Source: Patescibacteria group bacterium UBA2193
Lineage (GTDB): Bacteria; Patescibacteriota; Minisyncoccia; Moranbacterales; DUUL01
Reading direction: 5' to 3'
Assembly (NCBI GenBank): GCA_002327335.1
Contig: DCVH01000096.1
Span: forward strand, 1-5,779
Length of the DNA: 5,779 nt
Shown: piece after piece, positions 1-4,849 of the stretch
How the letters are laid out: every line of letters starts with the position of its first letter
How positions within the stretch are numbered: the stretch's first letter is position 1
Notes under the pieces: generated by a model
Seen by the model: only the letters and a program-made list of their open reading frames with translations
Databases searched by the model: none
Told to the model about the DNA's origin: nothing
Program-made: the position numbers and the translations under genes

Positions 1-744
1 TTGGAAATGAATTATAAGACAGAGGCAATTATCTTGAACGCTAGAGACATCAACGAGTTTGATCGTATTTATGATATTTTTTCTTGTGATTTTGGGAAAA
101 CCAGTATATTGGCGAAAGGAGTTCGAAAGCCGACTGCCAAGCTATCCAGTGGGTTAGAGCCATTGACTTATTCCGAAATTTTTCTAACAAAGGGGCGATT
201 TCTTGATAGAGTGACTGGCGTGATCATTAATAATCAATATGAAGAAATCAAAAAAGATTTAGATCGGATAATTTTTATCAAATCGGTCTTTTTGATTTTC
301 AAAAATTCTTTTTTTGAGTCTAGCAATAGACAAAGAGAAATTTTTAATTTGATTATAGATTTTTTGAACGAAATGTCTGAAGAAAAAATAGATTGGAATC
401 GGATGCGATTGATGAGGGTATATCTTTTCTGGAAAATAATTTGTTTTTTCGGCAATCAACCAGAATTGTTTTTTTGCTCAAGTTGTCAAAAGAAGTTTTC
501 TTCAAAGCAAAATAGTTTTTGGTTTTCTTCATCCCTGGAAATTTATTGTGAGCATTGCGGATCGAATATCAATATCAAAAAAATAAAAATAAGCCAGGAT
601 GTTATTAAATTATCCCGTCTTGTTGTTCAAAAAGAATGGGGGATTGTTCAGCGAATATCAATTGACGGTGAAAACTTGAATAAATTAGAAAAAATGACTC
701 AATTAATTCTGGAAAACGTTCTCAGTAGTGCAATTTTTTTCTAG
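1..744 (+). CDS. recO: DNA repair protein RecO
   Basis: RecO acts in the RecFOR branch of recombinational repair in the cytoplasm: with RecR it helps load RecA onto SSB-coated single-stranded DNA and anneals complementary strands. The 247-residue product has the usual family length and layout. Residues 1 to about 80 form the OB-fold region, with the typical opening YKTEAIIL, then FGKTSILAKGVRKP and SSGLEPLTYSEIFL. A helical middle and C-terminal part follows. It carries a zinc-finger pattern with C159 and C162 (CSSC) and C183 and C186 (CEHC), so all four metal ligands are present. The TTG at position 1 gives the longest frame. An in-frame ATG at position 7 gives MNYKTEAIIL, which matches the normal RecO start better, and the upstream ribosome-binding site lies outside the window, so the start is open. 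A terminator follows directly. The family call is firm; the exact start is not. Confidence 0.93.
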   Translation: MEMNYKTEAIILNARDINEFDRIYDIFSCDFGKTSILAKGVRKPTAKLSSGLEPLTYSEIFLTKGRFLDRVTGVIINNQYEEIKKDLDRIIFIKSVFLIFKNSFFESSNRQREIFNLIIDFLNEMSEEKIDWNRMRLMRVYLFWKIICFFGNQPELFFCSSCQKKFSSKQNSFWFSSSLEIYCEHCGSNINIKKIKISQDVIKLSRLVVQKEWGIVQRISIDGENLNKLEKMTQLILENVLSSAIFF

Positions 745-749
745 ATTTT

Positions 750-788
750 CATGTTTTTGTCAATGGTTGACGAATCATGGTTTTTTTT
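750..788 (+). terminator. Rho-independent terminator after recO
   Basis: An inverted repeat begins 5 nt after the recO stop. CATG (750-753) pairs with CATG (776-779). An inner stem, TTTGTCAA (756-763) with TTGACGAA (767-774), has one G-T pair and closes on a TGG loop. The 3' side leads through one G into eight Ts (781-788). Position and structure fit an intrinsic terminator for recO. The stem is only moderately GC-rich, but the T tract is long. Confidence 0.75.
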
Positions 789-796
789 GTTAACAT
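767..796 (+). promoter_or_regulatory. Possible promoter for the membrane-protein gene
   Basis: TTGACG (767-772, 5 of 6 matches to the -35 consensus) is followed after 18 nt by TAACAT (791-796, 4 of 6 matches to the -10 consensus). It lies about 105 nt upstream of the next start codon. The proposed -35 box is also the 3' arm of the recO terminator, and the T tract lies in the spacer, so the match could be accidental. No clearly better promoter is visible between recO and position 900; a weaker alternative is TTAAAA (809-814) with ATTAAT (832-837). Confidence 0.35.
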
Positions 797-835
797 AAGC
801 TAAAGGCGTTAAAAACGCTAGAACATTAACAATTA

Positions 836-879
836 ATTTGATGAGAAAATCGAGCTGAGAGCTTGGGTTCTCATTGAAT
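836..879 (+). other. 5' leader hairpin next to the Shine-Dalgarno
   Basis: The core stem ATGAGAA (841-847) with TTCTCAT (868-874) is extended outward to 836/879 through two G-T pairs and three A-T pairs. Past a small internal loop (848-849 against 867), an inner helix joins 850-856 to 860-866 around a GAG loop. The hairpin ends one base before the Shine-Dalgarno element at 881. No T tract follows, so it is not a terminator. A smaller hairpin, GCGTT-AAA-AACGC, lies upstream at 806-818. The role is not known; mRNA stability or keeping the ribosome-binding site unpaired are possibilities. Confidence 0.5.
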
Positions 880-880
880 C

Positions 881-899
881 TAGAAAGGCAGGTGAAATT
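881..899 (+). promoter_or_regulatory. Extended Shine-Dalgarno leader, copy 1
   Basis: TAGAAAGGCAGGTGAAATT sits directly before the ATG at 900. Apart from one inserted base (C889), its first 15 bases match TAGAAAGGAGGTGA, the complement of the common bacterial 16S rRNA 3' end. The AGGTGA core (890-895) is 4 nt from the start codon. This fixes ATG 900 as the start. Almost the same sequence precedes the gene at 1700. Confidence 0.85.
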
Positions 900-1508
900 A
901 TGGAACAGGAAAATCAAGAAGTCCAAGAAGAATTGGGAGTTGGAGGGAAAGTAAAAAACTGGTTGCAAGATAATATCAGAATTATCATTTCCGTCTTAAT
1001 TGTTATCGCCATTGCAGGAGGAATTTATTCTTATTCAAATCGAGGAGAGAATATCGTGGACGAAGAAGAAATTGCAATGGAAGATGCGAAAGACGCTGAA
1101 GAGGAGGAAGCGTTAGACGTTGTTGATGGAGATGAGGCGGAAGAAACTGATAAAGAGGTTGAAGTAGCGGAACCAGCCAAAGAGGAAGTAAAAGAAACAG
1201 TTAGCGAAGAAACCGGTGAATCATTTGTTGTGACAGCCGCTCGAGGGGATAGCGTAACAACGCTTTCTCGAAAAGCACTGAAAGATTATTTGGAAAAAAA
1301 CAATGACTCTGGTCTAACCGCTGAACACAAGATCTATATCGAAGATTATTTGAGAAAGAACGTAAATCATTCCGGAGGCCTTTCTGTTGGTGAGGAAATT
1401 AGTTTTTCCAAACAGTTGATTCAAAATGGAATTGAGAAATCAAAAACATTAAACGAAAACCAATTGGAAAATCTGAAGCAGTATTCATCAAGAGTCTCTA
1501 ATTTATAA
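900..1508 (+). CDS. Single-pass membrane protein with acidic linker and LysM-like tail
   Basis: No function is established for this 202-residue protein. Residues 1-25 form a short hydrophilic head. Residues 26-46 (IRIIISVLIVIAIAGGIYSYS) are one transmembrane helix. Residues 48-107 are a low-complexity linker dominated by Glu and Asp. Residues 108-202 form a folded-looking domain. Basic residues before the helix (K18, K20, R27) and heavy acid after it suggest N-in, C-out topology, with the tail outside the membrane. The tail opens FVVTAARGDSVTTLSRKAL, reminiscent of a LysM opening (a 'Y.V..GD....IA' pattern), and has a later LSVGEEISF that resembles a LysM ending, but about 35 residues including a predicted helix lie between them. 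I therefore call it LysM-like or degenerate. Similar architectures occur in Patescibacteria, from memory. A cell-envelope role, perhaps contacting peptidoglycan, is inference. The gene has a strong ribosome-binding site and its own terminator, so it appears monocistronic. Confidence 0.85.
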   Translation: MEQENQEVQEELGVGGKVKNWLQDNIRIIISVLIVIAIAGGIYSYSNRGENIVDEEEIAMEDAKDAEEEEALDVVDGDEAEETDKEVEVAEPAKEEVKETVSEETGESFVVTAARGDSVTTLSRKALKDYLEKNNDSGLTAEHKIYIEDYLRKNVNHSGGLSVGEEISFSKQLIQNGIEKSKTLNENQLENLKQYSSRVSNL

Positions 1509-1530
1509 ATTACTTATTAGTTCCTTTGAT

Positions 1531-1560
1531 ATTTTTTTGTTTTTTGATAAACAAAAAAAT
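1531..1560. repeat. Perfect A/T inverted repeat
   Basis: ATTTTTTTGTTT (1531-1542) is the exact reverse complement of AAACAAAAAAAT (1549-1560), with a TTTGAT spacer (1543-1548). The 12-bp stem has a single G-C pair. It lies 22 nt after the stop of the membrane-protein gene and just before a GC-rich terminator, so it may be an auxiliary 3'-end hairpin. Confidence 0.6.
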
Positions 1561-1565
1561 GCGAA

Positions 1566-1588
1566 GCCCCGACATCGATCGGGGTTTT
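1566..1588 (+). terminator. Rho-independent terminator after the membrane-protein gene
   Basis: CCCCGA (1567-1572) pairs with TCGGGG (1579-1584) around a CATCGA loop, followed by TTTT and further T-rich sequence. It is the most GC-rich short stem among the intergenic regions, and it ends the transcript of the gene at 900-1508, 58 nt after its stop codon. Confidence 0.85.
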
Positions 1589-1601
1589 GTGTTTTCAGGT
1601 A

Positions 1602-1629
1602 TTGCATATTTTTATTTTTAATCTATAAT
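1602..1629 (+). promoter_or_regulatory. Promoter of the lysine-rich protein gene
   Basis: A perfect TATAAT (-10, 1624-1629) lies 16 nt after TTGCAT (1602-1607), which matches the -35 consensus only at TTG. The position suits: just downstream of a terminator and about 70 nt before the next start codon. Transcription would begin near 1636, giving a leader of roughly 64 nt. The surrounding A/T richness raises the chance of spurious matches. Confidence 0.6.
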
Positions 1630-1633
1630 AAAG

Positions 1634-1681
1634 TTATTATTAAAAAATAAAATAAAATAAAAAATAAATAATTTTTAAATA
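1634..1681. other. 48-nt pure A/T leader tract
   Basis: This stretch has no G or C and is made largely of A runs separated by single Ts (TAAAA- and TAAAAAA-like units). On the mRNA it would be unstructured and would leave the following ribosome-binding site open. No intrinsic gene or stable hairpin is visible in it. Confidence 0.6.
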
Positions 1682-1699
1682 GAAAGGAAGGTGAAATTT
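1680..1699 (+). promoter_or_regulatory. Extended Shine-Dalgarno leader, copy 2
   Basis: TAGAAAGGAAGGTGAAATTT directly precedes ATG 1700. It differs from the element at 881-899 by one substitution and one extra T. It again matches the complement of the usual 16S rRNA 3' end apart from one inserted base. It shows that the short gene at 1700 is real and selects its start codon. Confidence 0.85.
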
Positions 1700-1867
1700 A
1701 TGCCAGCAAAAAAAGTAAAAAAAGCTGTTAAAAAAGTTGCTAAGAAAAAAGTAGCAAAAAAAGTTGCTAAAAAAGTAACAAAGAAAAAAGTTGTTAAAAA
1801 AGCAGCAAAAAAGAAAGTTGCTAAAAAAGTAACCAAAAAAAAGGTTGCTTCAAAAAAGAAGAAATAG
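1700..1867 (+). CDS. Histone H1-like lysine-repeat protein (55 aa)
   Basis: The product is 55 residues long and built from only seven amino acids: 30 Lys, 11 Val, 9 Ala, 2 Thr and one each of Met, Pro and Ser. There are no acidic or aromatic residues. It begins MPAKKVKKAVKKVAKKK and contains two exact copies of VAKKVTKKKV (residues 22-31 and 40-49), 18 residues apart. This is the composition of the C-terminal tails of eukaryotic histone H1 and of bacterial KAKK-repeat proteins such as chlamydial Hc1/Hc2 and pseudomonad AlgP. The likely role is non-specific DNA or RNA binding and nucleoid compaction in the cytoplasm; that is inference from composition. The gene has its own promoter, an extended Shine-Dalgarno sequence and a terminator, so it is an independent and probably highly expressed unit. 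A 73-residue antisense frame over the same stretch is a Phe-rich shadow. Confidence 0.87.
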   Translation: MPAKKVKKAVKKVAKKKVAKKVAKKVTKKKVVKKAAKKKVAKKVTKKKVASKKKK

Positions 1868-1893
1868 TTTGTGTCTTTACAGAATTTTCTGTG

Positions 1894-1926
1894 CAAAAAA
1901 TCCTTGCTAAAAGTTGGGATTTTTTG
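1894..1926 (+). terminator. Rho-independent terminator after the lysine-rich gene
   Basis: CAAAAAATCC (1894-1903) pairs perfectly with GGATTTTTTG (1917-1926) around a 13-nt loop, and the T run is part of the 3' arm. It begins 26 nt after the stop codon. A short hairpin, ACAGAA-TT-TTCTGT (1879-1892), stands directly before it. The A run on the 5' side means it could also work on the other strand, but no gene points that way. Confidence 0.75.
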
Positions 1927-1941
1927 TTTCCAGTTAAAGTG

Positions 1942-1970
1942 TTTACTATTTCAAAAAAATAGTATACAAT
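1942..1970 (+). promoter_or_regulatory. uvrA promoter with inverted repeat in spacer
   Basis: TTTACT (1942-1947, 4 of 6 at -35) and TACAAT (1965-1970, 5 of 6 at -10) are 17 nt apart. Transcription would start near 1977, leaving a leader of about 30 nt. An 8-bp inverted repeat, TACTATTT (1944-1951) with AAATAGTA (1957-1964) and a CAAAA spacer, fills the gap between the two boxes and overlaps the -35. That is a typical place for a repressor operator. It does not match the E. coli (CTGT-N8-ACAG) or the Bacillus-type (GAAC-N4-GTTC) LexA box. Confidence 0.55.
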
Positions 1971-2006
1971 CATTGGCAGTCAATCTAATTTTTTATTTAT
2001 TGATCA

Positions 2007-4838
2007 ATGCAAGACACAAATAAAATAGAAATTCGAGGAGCTTCTGAAAACAATCTCAATAACGTCAATCTCAATGTTCCCAAGAACAAATTTGTCGTTA
2101 TAACAGGGGTTTCTGGCTCGGGAAAATCATCTTTGGCGTTCGACACTCTTTATGCAGAAGGGCATCGAAGGTACATGGAAAATCTTTCCAGTCACGCACA
2201 TTTTTTTCTTCATTCGGTCAAAAAACCAAAAGTTAAAAGTATCGAAAATCTTCCGCCAGCAATTGCGATTAGCCAAAAGAGTGGAATAAGCAATCCGAGA
2301 TCAACAGTTGGAACAATCACTGGCATCTATGATTTGTTTCGATCATTCTTTGCAGTTGCCGGAGAACCTTTTTGCGAAAATTGCAATTTGCCGATGGAAA
2401 AAAATTCTGTCGAAACAATGGTTGATAAAATAAAAAAACTCGAAGAAGGAGCCTATATAATTATTCTAGCAAGTTGGAATAAAGAACAAAAAAATATTGA
2501 AGAAAAAATAAAAACAATTGGGAACATTGGTTATTCAAAAATTCGTTTGAATAAAGAAAGAGTCATTGCTGTAGCGGATGCAAAAAATGAATTACATAAA
2601 ATTAATTCAGATTCATTAGTGGAAGTTGTCATTGATCGAATTACAATCAACAAAGAACATTTTGATCGAGAGAGAATTGTTGATTCTTTGCAAACGGCGA
2701 TTCGAGTTTCCGGAGGAACAGCAATCATATTAGTTGATAATGAGAAAGAAATTTTTTTCAGCGATGAATATATTTGTCCGAAATGTTTTAATCGAGCAAG
2801 TAATTTTTCTGCTCGAAATTTTTCTTTTAATTCTCCGGACGGAGCTTGTGCAAAATGCGGAGGACTTGGTGAAATCATGATGGCGGATGAAGATAAAATC
2901 ATCCCCAATAAAAAATTATCACTCGCAGAAGGGGCGATTGCACCATGGACAAGAATGGGAGGGAGAATTGACGGCGACAATCTTCAACAACAAATTTTGA
3001 ATGGGCTGAGCAAGAAATATAAATTTTCTCTGAAAGTTCCGGTGTCAAAATTTAATAAGAATATTTTAGATATATTGTTTTTTGGAACCGAAGAAGAGTT
3101 TGAAATAAAAACCAAAAATGGAAATAGAAACATGAAATTTGAAGGACTTTTGAAGAATGTTGAAAAGAAATACAAGAAAACCGAATCAATTTTTTCAAAA
3201 AGCGAGTTGGAGAAATACATGAGCGTTAAACTTTGTCCTGATTGTGAGGGGCGAAGATTGAAAAAACAATATCTTTCGATTAAAATTTTTGGTAAAAATA
3301 TCAGCGACTATGTTAATTTGGAGCTTTGTGATTTAATTGTGCAATTGGAAAAAATTAAAAAGGATCTTTCCGGTGGGAAAAATGGAAAAACAAATACAAA
3401 GGCGGTAATTTTCCTAATAGAAGAAATCATCCATCGACTTGTTCCACTCCAGGAAGTCGGCGTGGATTATTTGAGTCTTGATCGCAGTTGCAGAACTTTG
3501 TCAGGAGGGGAGCTTCAACGCATCAGAATTGCTTCACAGCTCTATAGCGGGCTTAGTGGTGTCTTGTATGTGCTTGACGAGCCTTCTATCGGTTTGCACA
3601 GCCGAGACACAATCAAGTTAATTAAAACTTTGAATAAATTACGCGACAAAGGAAATTCCGTTGTGGTGGTTGAGCATGACAGGGATATCATCAAGGCAGC
3701 TGATTATGTGATCGATTTTGGTCCGGGAGCTGGTGAGAAAGGCGGAGAAGTGATTTTCGAAGGAAATCTTGAAAAACTGAAAAAATCAAAAAGTGAAACA
3801 GCTTTGTATTTACAGAATAAGAAAAAATACACTTTTATCCCCAATAAAATAGATAAGAATAAATCAATAAAAGTTGTCGGGGCAACTCAGAATAATCTGA
3901 AAAATATTGACGTGGAAATTCCTTTGAATTGCATGGTGGCAGTTGCCGGAGTTTCGGGAGGAGGCAAGAGTTCTTTGGTGAATGACATTATTTCAAAAGG
4001 AATTCGAAGAAAGTTTTTTCGAACCCAAGAGGATCCGGGAAAACACAAAAGAATAGAAGGATTGAATAATATTTCCAAAATTGTTGTGGTTGATCAGGCT
4101 CCGATTGGGAAATCCCCTCGTTCCAATCCTGCAACTTACATGGGAGTCTTCAGCCATATTCGAGAGCTATTTGCCAGGACGGAGGAAGCTCGCAAACGAG
4201 GCTATAAGGCCAGTCATTTCTCTTTCAACATGAGAGGTGGGCGATGTGAATATTGCCAAGGAGATGGAGTGGTTAAAATCGAAATGCGATTGCTGGATGA
4301 TGTTTTCGCTGTTTGTCCTCATTGCCATGGTAAGAGGTATAACAAAAAAGTGCTTGAAGTTGAATATCATGGAGTGAATATCGCCGATGTGTTGGATATG
4401 AATATTGGTTATGCTTATCACTTTTTTCATGCCAATGAACTCATCAAGGAAAAATTGAAATATTTGTGCGAAGTCGGGTTGGATTATTTGAAACTCGGAC
4501 AAAACGCTATGAATCTTTCCGGGGGAGAGGCACAAAGAGTGAAGCTCGCGACAGAACTTTCCCGAAAATCAAAAGGGAACTGTCTCTATGTTTTGGATGA
4601 ACCGACCATCGGACTTCATTTCAGTGATATTGAAAAATTATTAAAACTTTTGAATAGTTTGGTCAAGATGGGGAATTCAGTTTTGATTGTTGAGCATAAT
4701 CTTGATGTTTTGAAGGTTTGTGATTGGGTGGTGGAACTTGGTCCGGAGGGAGGCGCAAGGGGAGGACAAGTTGTTTTTGAAGGTTCGCCAAGTTTATTGA
4801 AAAACAAAAATACGCCAACGGGGAAGCTTTTCAAATAA
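2007..4838 (+). CDS. uvrA: Excinuclease ABC subunit A (UvrA)
   Basis: UvrA is the damage-sensing ATPase of nucleotide excision repair: a dimer scans DNA and loads UvrB at lesions. At 943 residues it matches the usual length of about 940. It has two ABC ATPase modules. The first has Walker A GVSGSGKSS (34-42, K40), signature LSGGE (498-502) and Walker B ending D524-E525. The second has Walker A GVSGGGKSS (648-656, K654), signature LSGGE (837-841) and Walker B D864-E865. Zinc-binding Cys pairs are at C257/C260 with C281/C284 and at C747/C750 with C770/C773; further CxxC motifs are at 123-126 and 410-413. Residues of about 130-245 (EVVIDRITI and following) keep the UvrB-interacting domain, so this looks like true UvrA rather than UvrA2. 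An in-frame TGA at 2001-2003 and the next Met at residue 57, inside conserved sequence, force ATG 2007 as the start, although no Shine-Dalgarno sequence precedes it. Residues 61-93 depart from the usual YARQFL...QKT wording. Confidence 0.97.
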   Translation: MQDTNKIEIRGASENNLNNVNLNVPKNKFVVITGVSGSGKSSLAFDTLYAEGHRRYMENLSSHAHFFLHSVKKPKVKSIENLPPAIAISQKSGISNPRSTVGTITGIYDLFRSFFAVAGEPFCENCNLPMEKNSVETMVDKIKKLEEGAYIIILASWNKEQKNIEEKIKTIGNIGYSKIRLNKERVIAVADAKNELHKINSDSLVEVVIDRITINKEHFDRERIVDSLQTAIRVSGGTAIILVDNEKEIFFSDEYICPKCFNRASNFSARNFSFNSPDGACAKCGGLGEIMMADEDKIIPNKKLSLAEGAIAPWTRMGGRIDGDNLQQQILNGLSKKYKFSLKVPVSKFNKNILDILFFGTEEEFEIKTKNGNRNMKFEGLLKNVEKKYKKTESIFSKSELEKYMSVKLCPDCEGRRLKKQYLSIKIFGKNISDYVNLELCDLIVQLEKIKKDLSGGKNGKTNTKAVIFLIEEIIHRLVPLQEVGVDYLSLDRSCRTLSGGELQRIRIASQLYSGLSGVLYVLDEPSIGLHSRDTIKLIKTLNKLRDKGNSVVVVEHDRDIIKAADYVIDFGPGAGEKGGEVIFEGNLEKLKKSKSETALYLQNKKKYTFIPNKIDKNKSIKVVGATQNNLKNIDVEIPLNCMVAVAGVSGGGKSSLVNDIISKGIRRKFFRTQEDPGKHKRIEGLNNISKIVVVDQAPIGKSPRSNPATYMGVFSHIRELFARTEEARKRGYKASHFSFNMRGGRCEYCQGDGVVKIEMRLLDDVFAVCPHCHGKRYNKKVLEVEYHGVNIADVLDMNIGYAYHFFHANELIKEKLKYLCEVGLDYLKLGQNAMNLSGGEAQRVKLATELSRKSKGNCLYVLDEPTIGLHFSDIEKLLKLLNSLVKMGNSVLIVEHNLDVLKVCDWVVELGPEGGARGGQVVFEGSPSLLKNKNTPTGKLFK

Positions 4839-4849
4839 ATTCACGCTCT

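Noticed and set aside
1634..1681. A/T tract as a replication origin or DnaA region
   Set aside because: No DnaA-box-like repeats are seen around it, and it lies between a good promoter and a ribosome-binding site, which makes it a leader.
1879..1892. ACAGAATTTTCTGT as a possible LexA box
   Set aside because: The half-sites are in the reverse orientation to CTGT-N8-ACAG and the spacing is wrong; it is better read as a small hairpin before the terminator.
1675..1896. 73-residue Phe-rich antisense frame resembling a membrane peptide
   Set aside because: It is the reverse complement of the Lys-rich repeat (AAA codons read as TTT). It has no ribosome-binding site, while the + strand frame has a strong one.
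2531..2980. 149-residue antisense frame inside uvrA
   Set aside because: It lies fully within conserved UvrA sequence including the first zinc finger, has no family resemblance, and is a coding shadow.
3363..3380. Extra LSGG motif in UvrA (residues 454-457, LSGGK)
   Set aside because: It lacks the following E/QR of an ABC signature and falls in a variable linker 44 residues before the real LSGGE at 498.
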